NCBI RefSeq assembly: GCF_001261735.1
Contig: NZ_CVRP01000020.1
Coordinates: forward strand, 1-64,000
Length of the DNA: 64,000 nt
DNA from: Dysgonomonas sp. BGC7
Lineage (GTDB): Bacteria > Bacteroidota > Bacteroidia > Bacteroidales > Dysgonomonadaceae
Direction: 5' to 3'
Part shown: positions 37,798 to 46,677 of the stretch, one piece after another
Layout: each line of letters opens with the position of its first letter
How positions within the stretch are numbered: the first letter of the stretch is position 1
Translations under genes and position numbers: made by a program
The notes under the pieces: generated by a model
Seen by the model: the letters and a program-made list of their open reading frames with translations, nothing else
Databases searched by the model: none
Told to the model about the DNA's origin: nothing

Positions 37798-37805
37798 CAA
37801 ATTTA
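37798..37805 (-). promoter_or_regulatory. Candidate -7 box of rpsU
   Basis: TAAATTTG on the minus strand. If used it gives an rpsU leader of about 190 bases, unusually long for this window. The leader region is T-rich on the plus strand and I see no known riboswitch in it. Confidence 0.35.
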
Positions 37806-37844
37806 TGATTTAATATCTTTATATCCAAGTCTTTTTTTAGTTTT

Positions 37845-38297
37845 CTAATCTCTTTTCATTTGAATATGGGGAAGTCCATCTTCCAGATAAGTGTCGCTTG
37901 TTTGTTTAAATCCATGCGATTCGTAGAATTTCTTTAAATAGAACTGAGCTGATAAAGTGATTTTCGTTTCTCCGAATATGGAAGACTCTAATTCTATTGC
38001 TTTTTTCATCATTTCGTGACCATATCCGTATTTGCGATACTCTTTATCTACTATTACCCGACCTATGCAAGCTTCGGTGAAATAATCGCCTGCTTTGAAG
38101 ATTCGGCAATAGGCCACAAGTTTGCCATCTGTGTATCCATGTAAGTGTAGAGCTTTTTGGTCTTTGTAGTCCATATCAAGATATGGAGCATTTTGTTCTA
38201 CTACAAAAATTTTGCAACGTAGGTGTAATATTTCGTATAGTTGATCTTTTGTGAGTTCTTCGAATTTGCTCACTTCCCATTTTATTTCTTTATTCAT
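37845..38297 (-). CDS. GNAT family N-acetyltransferase, ElaA-like
   Basis: A 150-residue acetyl-CoA-dependent acetyltransferase of the ElaA type. It shows LYEILHLRCKIFVVEQNAPYLDMD near the N-terminus, the acetyl-CoA loop RVIVDKEYRKYGYGHEMMKKAIE, and the end FYESHGFKQTSDTYLEDGLPHIQM. The substrate is unknown. The start is the ATG at 38297; a GTG at 38324 would add 9 residues but coincides with the -7 box. It is a lone gene between rpsU and the membrane acyltransferase. Confidence 0.87.
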   Translation of the reverse strand: MNKEIKWEVSKFEELTKDQLYEILHLRCKIFVVEQNAPYLDMDYKDQKALHLHGYTDGKLVAYCRIFKAGDYFTEACIGRVIVDKEYRKYGYGHEMMKKAIELESSIFGETKITLSAQFYLKKFYESHGFKQTSDTYLEDGLPHIQMKRD

Positions 38298-38323
38298 ATA
38301 TAGACTATTCAAAAAAAATCGCA

Positions 38324-38331
38324 CAAAGGTA
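38324..38331 (-). promoter_or_regulatory. -7 box of the ElaA-like gene
   Basis: TACCTTTG on the minus strand, 26 bases before the ATG at 38297. It supports that start. Confidence 0.5.
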
Positions 38332-38388
38332 TATTATTAAAAAATATTGACAAAAGACTCTTATATGGAATCGATATCATGTTTTATT

Positions 38389-39519
38389 CTATTGTTTTAG
38401 AAATCTTCTTGTTAAAAACTTTCTCATTGGTATGTCATAAAGCTTTAAGCAGATATAGGCAAGGATAATACATCCTATTAATACAGCTGCAGCTCCGGGC
38501 AGTGATTCCTGAAAAGTAAGATTTTCATTTTTTACCCATGCGTAATATAGATAGATAAAAGGATAATGTACCATATACAGAGGGTAAGAAATATCTCCTA
38601 AGAAATTACATATTCTAGTTGTGTATTTGTCTGTGCTTTTCCCTGAAGCACCAAGATAAACTAAAATTGGAAAAAATAAAATACAGCATAGTGTATCATA
38701 AATTCCATTCATCCATAAATGCTCAGCTCCACCTATGCGTGGTACAGCTAATAAAGCTACAATAATTATACTACAGATCCAAAAGGCTCCCTTTATATTA
38801 GTCGGCTTGAAAATACGAGAGAGGAGTAGTCCGGCAGAGAAAGAAAACATCAAGCGTAAAGATCCTCCGGTAAATTCTGTTCCCGTCAAAGAAAATCCTA
38901 CGCATATGTCTCCTAAGGGGCCTAACGTAGCAAATGCTGCTAGTCCACATCCGGTAATGAAAACAAGTGTTGCGAGAGCCTTAGTGGATAGTCTGCGAAT
39001 GAACAAGGCATAGAGGATGTTACCTATATATTCAAAGAATAAAGACCAGCTTGGCCCATTCAGTGGAAACATTTCTCCAACACCCCTGATCTCGTTTCCT
39101 GTAGTAGCCGGAATCAATAGCATATTGAGGAATGTTGCAATCAGTAAAGCTGTGACAGGGATTACGGATACATCCCATACAGAGCAACCTTGAAAGTAAA
39201 ACATTATTGCTCCTATAATTGCACCCATAACAACCATAGGGTGTAGGCGTATAATTCTGCGCTTTATGAAATCTTTTGTTTTCATTCTTCCCCAACGGTC
39301 GTCGTAGGCATAACCGACAACGAAGCCGGATAGAATAAAGAAAAAGTCGACAGCTAAATAGCCATGATTGATATTTTGGTCTAGATGACTGGTTGCAAAA
39401 GCTTCGAATATGTGAAAACACACAACGGTAATAGCTGCGACTCCACGCAATCCGTCGAGGATATTGTAGTGAGGCTTAGAATCTGCAAATACAGTTTTTT
39501 GTATCTGTGCTTGGAACAT
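38389..39519 (-). CDS. Acyltransferase 3 family (OafA/YrhL-like) membrane protein
   Basis: A 376-residue protein with about ten membrane helices that transfers acyl groups, often acetyl, to surface glycans or peptidoglycan precursors. Motifs are ILDGLRGVAAITVVCFH (catalytic His), VDFFFILSGFVVGY, and FIKRRIIRLHPM. I begin at the Met at 39519, just before the conserved YNILDGLRG. An in-frame ATG at 39618 adds 33 charged residues and would overlap the divergent prfB promoter. The target glycan is unknown and no capsule or O-antigen genes are adjacent. Confidence 0.83.
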   Translation of the reverse strand: MFQAQIQKTVFADSKPHYNILDGLRGVAAITVVCFHIFEAFATSHLDQNINHGYLAVDFFFILSGFVVGYAYDDRWGRMKTKDFIKRRIIRLHPMVVMGAIIGAIMFYFQGCSVWDVSVIPVTALLIATFLNMLLIPATTGNEIRGVGEMFPLNGPSWSLFFEYIGNILYALFIRRLSTKALATLVFITGCGLAAFATLGPLGDICVGFSLTGTEFTGGSLRLMFSFSAGLLLSRIFKPTNIKGAFWICSIIIVALLAVPRIGGAEHLWMNGIYDTLCCILFFPILVYLGASGKSTDKYTTRICNFLGDISYPLYMVHYPFIYLYYAWVKNENLTFQESLPGAAAVLIGCIILAYICLKLYDIPMRKFLTRRFLKQ

Positions 39520-39605
39520 AGGGTAAATTTCTGTTTTTAGAAACAGCGAAAATAAGTATTTTTTTTCAGTTCGGTTGACTCTGCTGTACTTTGCTCCTTT
39601 TTTTA

Positions 39606-39613
39606 TAAATTTG
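39606..39613 (+). promoter_or_regulatory. -7 box of prfB
   Basis: TAAATTTG, 47 bases before the prfB start, predicting a leader of about 33 bases. Confidence 0.45.
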
Positions 39614-39652
39614 CGCATTGAAATGTATATTCATTAACTTAAAAGGTAACAT

Positions 39653-40766
39653 ATGATTACAGCAGACCAACTGAAAGAAGTGTTGGAGCGCGAGAACGCG
39701 TTGAGGAGGCATCTTTGACGTCGATGCGAAAAAAATACAATTAGAAGAAGAGGAGTTGAGAACTCATGCTCCCGGCTTTTGGGACGATGCTAAGGTCGCA
39801 GAGGTTCAGATGAAAATAATAAAAGGTCTTAAAGGGTGGATAGAGGGCTATGCTGAAGTAAAAGATGCTGCGGATGAGTTGCAGTTAGCTTTCGATTTCC
39901 AGAAAGAAGGAGTTACTACTGAAGAGGAAGTTGATAGTGCTTATTCGAATGCATTAGGGCTGATAGAAAATCTGGAATTAAAGAATATGCTTCGCCGCGA
40001 AGAGGATAAGCTAGGAGCAGTCCTTAAGATTAATAGTGGGGCAGGAGGTACAGAAGGGCAAGACTGGGCTTCGATGTTGTTCAGGATGTATCAGCATTGG
40101 TGCGAATCGAAAGGATATAAGACAACGATTACCAACTGGCAGGATGGAGATGAGGCCGGTATAAAAACCGCCACACTTCAGGTGGAAGGGGATTATGCGT
40201 ATGGTTATCTGAAATCTGAAAACGGCGTGCACCGATTGGTGAGGGTGTCTCCTTACAATGCGCAAGGCAAGCGGATGACTTCATTTGCATCTGTCTTCGT
40301 AGTACCGTTGGTCGATGATACTATCGAGATAGACGTGAATCTGTCAGACATCACTTGGGATACATTCCGCTCGAGTGGAGCCGGAGGTCAGAATGTAAAT
40401 AAAGTAGAAACCGGAGTTCGTCTGCACTACAAATATAAAGATCCCGAAACCGGAGAAGACAAGGAGATTGTAATAGAAAATACAGAAAGTCGTTCTCAGT
40501 TTGGTAACAAAGACAATGCTATACGCTTGCTCAAGTCTCAGTTGTACGAAATGGAGTTGGAGAGGCGTAGTCGTGAACAGTCGAAGGTCGAAGCCGGAAA
40601 GAAAAAGATAGAATGGGGTTCTCAGATTCGTAGCTATGTGTTTGATGATCGTCGGGTAAAAGATCATCGTACCAATTATCAGACATCGAACGTGAATGCT
40701 GTGATGGATGGTGATTTGGATGATTTTATAAAGGCTTATTTAATGGAATTTGGGGGAGAGGCTTAA
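39653..40766 (+). CDS. prfB: Peptide chain release factor 2, programmed +1 frameshift
   Basis: RF2 of 370 residues, recognising UGA and UAA, read from two frames. The first 21 codons (39653-39715) end at an in-frame TGA (39716-39718). An internal Shine-Dalgarno AGGAGG, three bases, then CTTTGAC reproduces the classic RF2 slip site, after which reading continues at GAC (39717). The second frame carries the codon-recognition loop as SPYNAQGKR (SPY where E. coli has SPF) and the catalytic GGQ in GAGGQNVNKVETG. A low RF2 level would let ribosomes pause and slip, giving autoregulation. Start chosen by the MITADQLKEVLERENALR helix, typical of RF2. Confidence 0.95.
39701..39719 (+). promoter_or_regulatory. 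prfB frameshift signal
   Basis: AGGAGG (39704-39709), CAT, then CTTTGAC (39713-39719): the anti-SD-pairing spacer and shift-prone CTT-T before the TGA stop match the known RF2 recoding site. Confidence 0.93.
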
Positions 40767-40924
40767 CACCGACTCTTATTGTCCGTTGAAAGTAAAAATA
40801 TAAGATAAGAGGTGTTCTGAAAAGAATGTCTCTTTCTTTTTTTTGTATTCGTCTAAGAGATTGTTGTAAACAAAATTAGCATGCATATGTTTTAATTTAA
40901 AAGATACAACTAAAACAAGAAACT

Positions 40925-41224
40925 ATGGAAAATTATGAATTGATAGAAAATGAGATTGAAAATCAATATGAATTTCATGTAGGGAAATATCTGCCTCGAA
41001 TAGAATATATAAAAACAAATAATGGTGAGATTTATCTAACGCATACCGAAGTCCCTATAGCATTGGAAGGGCAGGGAATAGGTTCACAGTTGGCCGAGAA
41101 AGTGTTAGACGATATAGAAAGAAAAGGCTTAAGGCTTGTTCCACTGTGTCCTTTTATTGCAGGATATATAAAGAAGCATCCCGAATGGAGGCGCATTGTA
41201 ATGCGTGGGATAAATATCTCGTAA
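40925..41224 (+). CDS. YjdJ-like small GNAT acetyltransferase
   Basis: A 99-residue minimal acetyltransferase of the YjdJ type: YEFHVGKYLPRIEYIKTNNGEIYLTHTEVP is followed by the acetyl-CoA loop EGQGIGSQLAEKVLDDI and the ending PLCPFIAGYIKKHPEW. Substrate is unknown. The downstream neighbour encodes a YjdI-like iron-sulfur protein 33 bases away, the same pairing as E. coli yjdI-yjdJ, which implies a shared but undefined role. Confidence 0.85.
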   Translation: MENYELIENEIENQYEFHVGKYLPRIEYIKTNNGEIYLTHTEVPIALEGQGIGSQLAEKVLDDIERKGLRLVPLCPFIAGYIKKHPEWRRIVMRGINIS

Positions 41225-41257
41225 TATAGATCGGATCAACTAAACAATAAATAAAGT

Positions 41258-41476
41258 ATGGAAAAGATTGTAGAATATACAAAAGGTGAGCTCACTATTG
41301 TATGGAGACCGGGGCTATGTCAACATGCCGGAGTGTGTGTGAAGATGCTGCCTTTGGTATATAATCCTAAAGAAAGGCCATGGGTGAAGCCCGATAATGC
41401 AACCGTAGAGGAATTGATTGCTCAGATCTCAAATTGTCCCTCAGGAGCTTTGAGTTACCGAATTGACGAAAAATGA
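41258..41476 (+). CDS. Divergent (4Fe-4S) mono-cluster protein, YjdI-like
   Basis: A 72-residue protein of the Fer4_19 type. It contains GLCQHAGVCVKMLP and, further on, SNCPSGALSYR. The three cysteines plus the CPSGAL motif match a divergent single-cluster ferredoxin. Function is unknown. It is paired with the preceding acetyltransferase gene and followed by a strong terminator. Confidence 0.85.
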   Translation: MEKIVEYTKGELTIVWRPGLCQHAGVCVKMLPLVYNPKERPWVKPDNATVEELIAQISNCPSGALSYRIDEK

Positions 41477-41484
41477 ATTGTCTC

Positions 41485-41532
41485 AAAAAAAGTACGGGTG
41501 TTGCTAACGTTAGCAACACCCGTACTTTTTTT
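41485..41532. terminator. Perfect-palindrome bidirectional terminator
   Basis: GTACGGGTGTTGCTAAC (41492-41508) is followed at once by its exact reverse complement (41509-41525), with seven A before and seven T after. It ends the YjdI-like gene on the plus strand and the TPR gene on the minus strand. Confidence 0.93.
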
Positions 41533-41547
41533 ATTTTTAAATTTGGT

Positions 41548-42261
41548 TTATTTACCAGATCCTGATTTTAGCAAGTTTGCTTCATCAATGTATTTGTCAG
41601 CCTCCATAGCCAGAGGTGAGCCCATATATTGATTTTTTATAGTAGAGAAGACCTCTATTACTTTATCGTAATTAGCCTGGTCTCTGTAGATAAGACCTGC
41701 TTTCTTGTAGAAGATAGGACTTTGAACAGCATTGTCTACGCCTTTTGCTGCTTTTAGATAATACGAAAGAGCTTCTTCTGTTTTACCTGTGTTATCAAGG
41801 CAGTCGCCTATTGTTCCATTTACAGACTGAGCTATAATTTTATCTTTACCGCTGTAATCTTTCAGCATAGTAAGAGCCTGTTCATATTTGCCAAGGTTTG
41901 CATAAGACACCCCTGCGTAGAATTTTGCCAGATTCCCGGCACTTGTAGATCCGTATTCGCTAATAATGGTTTCAAATCCTACATAGCCTTTACCGTCTCC
42001 GTAAATAGCTAAAGAATCTTGTCCGGTTCGGAAATATTGCTCTCCTTTGAATATTGCAGCTTGTGCCTCTTCGTTTTTTGGAGTTAAATAGAAATGGTTG
42101 AATGCAAGATATCCGCATACGACTAAAACAACAACTCCGATGACAGCAAATATTTGCTTTTGATATTTTTCGATGAAATGCTCGGATTCATGTACTGCAG
42201 TATCAATCTTTTCCCAGTCTTTTTCTTCGTTCAATTCCGCTTGTTTCTTTTTAGAAGACAT
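41548..42261 (-). CDS. Membrane-anchored tetratricopeptide repeat protein
   Basis: A 237-residue protein with an acidic cytoplasmic N-terminus, one transmembrane helix (about residues 38-58) and periplasmic TPR helices (AKFYAGVSYANLGKYEQALTML, ALSYYLKAAK, FYKKAGLIYRDQANYDKVIEVF). The layout resembles YfgM, which links SecYEG to periplasmic chaperones and BamB; that role is inferred. It has its own -7 box (TAATTTTG) 29 bases upstream and ends at the shared terminator. Confidence 0.85.
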   Translation of the reverse strand: MSSKKKQAELNEEKDWEKIDTAVHESEHFIEKYQKQIFAVIGVVVLVVCGYLAFNHFYLTPKNEEAQAAIFKGEQYFRTGQDSLAIYGDGKGYVGFETIISEYGSTSAGNLAKFYAGVSYANLGKYEQALTMLKDYSGKDKIIAQSVNGTIGDCLDNTGKTEEALSYYLKAAKGVDNAVQSPIFYKKAGLIYRDQANYDKVIEVFSTIKNQYMGSPLAMEADKYIDEANLLKSGSGK

Positions 42262-42289
42262 TGTTCTTATTTTATAATATTTTTATATT

Positions 42290-42297
42290 CAAAATTA
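42290..42297 (-). promoter_or_regulatory. -7 box of the TPR gene
   Basis: TAATTTTG on the minus strand, 29 bases from the start. A second match (TATTTTTG, 42312-42305) lies just upstream. Confidence 0.5.
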
Positions 42298-42354
42298 GCA
42301 GCGACAAAAATAGGAGTTTTATCCTTATAAATAAAATCTTAGCTGTCTTTTTTT

Positions 42355-43635
42355 TTATTCGGTATAGAATTTTATCAGCTGTTCTATTGCTCTTTGGCAT
42401 GCAGGACAGAAATCTTTGCATGTATTGGTTTTCATTCGGCAATCAACGGCAGGACGGTATATGCTCTTTGAGGAATATCCCGCACCTTCATATACTCCTG
42501 TTTTATATCTTGCAGAGTCGCCTGTATTAGTAGGTATAGGAGTTCCTTTCTGTAATAGATCTTTCCATTTTGAGTCGAAATTGACAAGGGTAGTTATGTT
42601 TGGCTCCCAAGGCTCTATATCGAAAGGATAGGTGTCACTGAATGTATCGTTTTCATAATAATACTCATCTGCTAAGCCGGCAAAGCTATGTCCGAACTCA
42701 TGTACTACTACCGGCTTGAACGCCTCGTGTCCGGTAGTGGTGAGAGTGTACGAATTGAAAATTCCACCTCCTCCATACACATCGGTATTAGCTAATATTA
42801 TAATGTGTGCATAAGGGATTCCTGCTATCGAGTTATGTATATCTTTTACATTTGTTGTGGTCAGATATCTATCCGAATAGAATGTGTCGAAATGAGATCC
42901 GAATGCAGTCTGCTTCCATATGTTTTCGCGTGGTACGCTTACTCCTGATGATAGAGATACTGTTTCTATTGCAAATAAATTTAATTTGTTTTTAAACTTT
43001 CCAAAAGGATTGTGAGCCAATATTTGTTGGCAGGCAGTAGCTGCATGTTCTCTAAATTTGCTCATCTCGCTAGTAGTATAACCTTCTGCTAAAATTGCGA
43101 TATTTACGCATCTATCTATAGGTCCTCCTTGATGCAGGATAGTATATGAGGGAAGGTTGTTCAATCCTATTTTTTTTATCAATATGTCGTTTGGATCGAT
43201 AGTATGTTTTATTGCACTTTTATAGTTTCCTGTAGCCTCTCGTAATAGAATTTCTACTTCTATCTCTTTTTTAGGATATGGAATTAAAAATGAATTTTCG
43301 AAGCTTTTGTTTACCCTTTCGGCTTCAGGAGTTGTTTGCCACTCTTGAAATAAAGAAGAGAAAGCTTCCATATATATGCAATTGCCATTGCTTTTATCTA
43401 TAACCTTTATTTGTCCATTGCCCTTTCTCAAAAGCTGAGAAAGATTATGTCTGCGTCCTGCCCATTGAGGAAGTTGATTTAATTGGTCGAGCGAAACAGC
43501 CTGATTGCTTCTGTCTCCCGAAAAGATATAATCTATACGTAAAGTTTTATCTATGAAATACTCATCGAAGATTTGTGCTGTCGTATTCGCGGCAACTAGT
43601 AGAAAAAGAGATAATGATAGCAGAAAATTTTTCAT
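42355..43635 (-). CDS. Peptidase M64 (IgA peptidase family) exported metalloprotease
   Basis: A 426-residue secreted protein with a signal peptide (about residues 1-20). An N-terminal beta domain is followed by the M64 catalytic domain starting at VNIAILAEGYTTSEMSKF. The zinc motif HEFGHSFAGLADEYY is near residues 308-322. The C-terminal Cys cluster (DCRMKTNTCKDFCPACQ) probably forms disulfides or a metal site. The family was named for an IgA-cleaving enzyme, but most Bacteroidota members are uncharacterised, so substrate is open. It has an excellent -7 box (TATCTTTG) 40 bases upstream. Confidence 0.9.
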   Translation of the reverse strand: MKNFLLSLSLFLLVAANTTAQIFDEYFIDKTLRIDYIFSGDRSNQAVSLDQLNQLPQWAGRRHNLSQLLRKGNGQIKVIDKSNGNCIYMEAFSSLFQEWQTTPEAERVNKSFENSFLIPYPKKEIEVEILLREATGNYKSAIKHTIDPNDILIKKIGLNNLPSYTILHQGGPIDRCVNIAILAEGYTTSEMSKFREHAATACQQILAHNPFGKFKNKLNLFAIETVSLSSGVSVPRENIWKQTAFGSHFDTFYSDRYLTTTNVKDIHNSIAGIPYAHIIILANTDVYGGGGIFNSYTLTTTGHEAFKPVVVHEFGHSFAGLADEYYYENDTFSDTYPFDIEPWEPNITTLVNFDSKWKDLLQKGTPIPTNTGDSARYKTGVYEGAGYSSKSIYRPAVDCRMKTNTCKDFCPACQRAIEQLIKFYTE

Positions 43636-43674
43636 GAAAAGCTTCGTTTATAATATGAAAATAAGGAAACAAGG

Positions 43675-43682
43675 CAAAGATA
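43675..43682 (-). promoter_or_regulatory. -7 box of the M64 peptidase gene
   Basis: TATCTTTG on the minus strand, a very good match to the consensus, with a predicted leader of about 33 bases. Confidence 0.55.
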
Positions 43683-43812
43683 TAAAATGAGAAAGAGAAA
43701 AGGAAGAAAAATCAATCTTAAAACAGTCTGTGTACAAAGAAGTAATATAGTTACGCTATGAAATTTTATACTTTTTTTGATTTTTCATATTATGCTTTCA
43801 TGTTTAATTGAT

Positions 43813-43820
43813 TAGCTTTG
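43813..43820 (+). promoter_or_regulatory. -7 box of lptD
   Basis: TAGCTTTG, 18 bases before the ATG at 43838. It rules against an upstream TTG start at 43808. Confidence 0.5.
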
Positions 43821-43837
43821 CATCCGAATACATAAGC

Positions 43838-46600
43838 ATGAGATCTTACTGGATGAGAAAAGTTCGCATCTTAACATATATTTTTCTGTGTATATTGTTC
43901 TCTGTACCCTTTTGGGGTGCACAATATGCGCATATAGCATCTATAATGTATTCGCATCTGCAAGATACTTTGCCTCCGGCTAAGTCGGGAGGCGATTCTC
44001 TACTAGCTCCTTCGAGACCTTTACATGTGGTAACAGATTCCCTGCCATCCGATTCTGTAAAGAAAAAAGATATGCTGGATGCTATTGTCGACTATACGGC
44101 AAATGACTCTATTGTTCTCACTGCAGGTAACTGGGGTTTCTTATATGGATCGGCAGAGGTTACCTACACAAACATTAAGCTAAAAGGAGAACAAATTTCG
44201 GTAAACATGGACAGTAGCCTTGTTTTTGCAAAATTTGGACTTGATTCGGTTGGTAAAGAGTTTGGATATCCTGTGTTTTCTGATGGAGGTACAGACTACG
44301 AGTCGAAGACAATGAAGTATAATTTTAAGACAAGAAAGGGTTATAGTACAAATATTGTGACTACTCAGGGTGAAGGCTATGTAGTGGCAAATGATGCCAA
44401 GAAGAATCCTGACAATTCATTCTTTATGCTTGGCGGTAAATATACAACATGTGACGATCACGAGCATCCCCATTTTTATCTGGCGTTGACAAAAGCTAAA
44501 GTGAAACCGAAAAAAAATGTAGTGACAGGACCTGCTTATCTTGTAATAGAAGGGTTGCCGTTGCCAATTGGTTTGCCTTTTGCTTTTTTTCCGTTTTCAG
44601 ATAAATATTCATCAGGAGTTATTATGCCATCGTATGGAGATGAACTTGAGAGAGGTTTCAACCTTAGAGATGGAGGATATTACTTTGCTATAAATGACAA
44701 TATTGATTTAGCTGTAACAGGCGAAATATATACAAAAGGCTCGTGGGGGCTTAATGCCCGTTCTACATATCGTAAAAGATATAAGTACTCGGGGTCATTT
44801 GATGCCGGCTATCTGGTTACAAAAACCGGAGAAAAAGATATAGACTATTCTGTAGCTAAGGACATGCGTTTGAACTGGACCCACTCACAAGATCCTAAGG
44901 CAAACCAATTTCGGACATTGTCTGCCAGCGTTAACTTTTCGACAAGCTCTTATGATAGAAACGATTTGAACCTGCGTGGTACCCCTGCTGGTACTCAGAA
45001 TACAAAAAGTTCCAGTGTAAATCTGACTCAGAAGATTCCAAATTCAGGATGGAGTTTGTCTGCGTCAATGAACGTTGCTCAACGTAGTCAGGATTCATCC
45101 ATATCCCTTACTCTACCAAATCTAACGGTAACAATGACTCGTATAGCGCCTTTCAAGCGAAAAGAGGCTGCGGGAGCAGAGCGTTGGTATGAGAAAATTC
45201 AGATGAGTTATACCGGAGATTTCAGAAACAGTATTGATACAAAGGAAAACCTTCTCTTTAAATCGAATCTTCAAAAAGACTGGAAAAATGCAATGAAGCA
45301 CTCTATTCCTGTTTCAGCGACTTTTAGTGCTTTTAATTATTTGAATATAACTCCTTCATTCAATTATACAGAACGTTGGTATACAAGTAGGGTAGAGAAA
45401 GCGTGGGATCCGTCACGGAATGCTCATGTGGTAACTGATACAACTTATTCATTTAGTCGTGTGTACGACTTTAATGCAGCATTAAGTTTTCAGACAAAAT
45501 TATATGGATTTTTTAATCCACTATTTTCTAAGAGTACAACAATCCGACACGTATTCACCCCTAGTATAACTTTAAGTTATGCTCCTGATTTTAGTAGTCC
45601 ACGATGGGGTTTTTATGAACGCTACAATTATCAGGATCAGAACGGAAGAGATATGGAATATGTATATTCTCCGTACGAACAAGGTATGTTTGGGCGTCCT
45701 TCCGAAGGTGCTCAGGGTATGGTCTCGTTCGATTTCGATAATAATCTGGAGATGAAAGTCCCTTCTGCAAAAGATTCCACAGGTTATAAAAAGATAAGCC
45801 TTATTGATAATCTAAGAGTTGGTTTTAGCCACAATATGATGGCAGACTCTTTGAAGTGGAGCGATATTAACGTGAGTATGCGTCTGAAGTTCAGTAAATC
45901 CTTTACAGTTAACGTAGGAGCCACCTTCGACCCTTATCTTTATGATGGAAGTGATGGAAGTGTCCGCAAAATAGATCAACTGCGAATTACGCACGGCAGA
46001 GGTTTTGGACGTCTGAAAAGTACAGGATATTCTATTTCACCCTCTTTAAATCAGGATACTTTTAAAAAGCTATTTGGGAGAGATAAGGATGAAGATAGTA
46101 AAAAGAAAGACGAAAAAGGAACCGATGGGGATGGCGAGCATCCGGCGGAAGGTTCCGGTGAAGGAGAAACCCGTCAAAGCATGTTTGATGGAAAGAAAGA
46201 TGATAATCAGTACGATGAGGATGGTTATGTGAAAAATGAGATAAAATGGAATCTGGGATTAAACTTTTCTATGAATTATGGATACGGAGAGTTTGATTTT
46301 AAGAAAAATGAATATAAAGGTCGTCTGACTAAAACATTCGGCTTCAACGGTAGTATTCAACCTACTAAAAATTGGAATCTTAATTTTAATGCGACTTATG
46401 ACTTTGACTATAAGAAAATAGCTTATATGAGTTGCAATATAACCCGTAATCTTCACTGTTGGTCTATATCGGCCAGTTTCAATCCTGTGGGACCTTATAA
46501 GTCATACTACGTCTCTTTGCGTGCTAGTTCTTCGTTGTTGCAGGATCTTAAATATGAGCAAAGAGGACGTTCTTCTTCTTACGATCCTCAATGGGATTAA
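43838..46600 (+). CDS. lptD: LPS-assembly protein LptD-like
   Basis: A 920-residue outer-membrane protein expected to insert LPS in the outer leaflet with LptE. After an N-terminal hydrophobic segment (about residues 6-28), residues 75-210 form the OstA/LptA-like beta-jellyroll (GNWGFLYGSAEVTYTNIKLKG; MKYNFKTRKG). The barrel begins near the diagnostic PFAFFPFSDKYSSGVIMPSYG and GGYYFAINDNIDLAVTG. A strongly acidic, low-complexity loop lies at about nucleotides 46075-46245 (KDEDSKKKDEK, DGDGEHPAEGSGEGE). The ATG at 43838 fits the -7 box. Bacteroidota LptDs diverge strongly from E. coli, so assignment rests on architecture. Confidence 0.85.
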   Translation: MRSYWMRKVRILTYIFLCILFSVPFWGAQYAHIASIMYSHLQDTLPPAKSGGDSLLAPSRPLHVVTDSLPSDSVKKKDMLDAIVDYTANDSIVLTAGNWGFLYGSAEVTYTNIKLKGEQISVNMDSSLVFAKFGLDSVGKEFGYPVFSDGGTDYESKTMKYNFKTRKGYSTNIVTTQGEGYVVANDAKKNPDNSFFMLGGKYTTCDDHEHPHFYLALTKAKVKPKKNVVTGPAYLVIEGLPLPIGLPFAFFPFSDKYSSGVIMPSYGDELERGFNLRDGGYYFAINDNIDLAVTGEIYTKGSWGLNARSTYRKRYKYSGSFDAGYLVTKTGEKDIDYSVAKDMRLNWTHSQDPKANQFRTLSASVNFSTSSYDRNDLNLRGTPAGTQNTKSSSVNLTQKIPNSGWSLSASMNVAQRSQDSSISLTLPNLTVTMTRIAPFKRKEAAGAERWYEKIQMSYTGDFRNSIDTKENLLFKSNLQKDWKNAMKHSIPVSATFSAFNYLNITPSFNYTERWYTSRVEKAWDPSRNAHVVTDTTYSFSRVYDFNAALSFQTKLYGFFNPLFSKSTTIRHVFTPSITLSYAPDFSSPRWGFYERYNYQDQNGRDMEYVYSPYEQGMFGRPSEGAQGMVSFDFDNNLEMKVPSAKDSTGYKKISLIDNLRVGFSHNMMADSLKWSDINVSMRLKFSKSFTVNVGATFDPYLYDGSDGSVRKIDQLRITHGRGFGRLKSTGYSISPSLNQDTFKKLFGRDKDEDSKKKDEKGTDGDGEHPAEGSGEGETRQSMFDGKKDDNQYDEDGYVKNEIKWNLGLNFSMNYGYGEFDFKKNEYKGRLTKTFGFNGSIQPTKNWNLNFNATYDFDYKKIAYMSCNITRNLHCWSISASFNPVGPYKSYYVSLRASSSLLQDLKYEQRGRSSSYDPQWD

Positions 46601-46677
46601 ATTAAAATATACTTAATACTCTGTGTTATAAATAAAACTTGTAACTTGCGTTTCATAACTTAAATTTATCTATAGTT

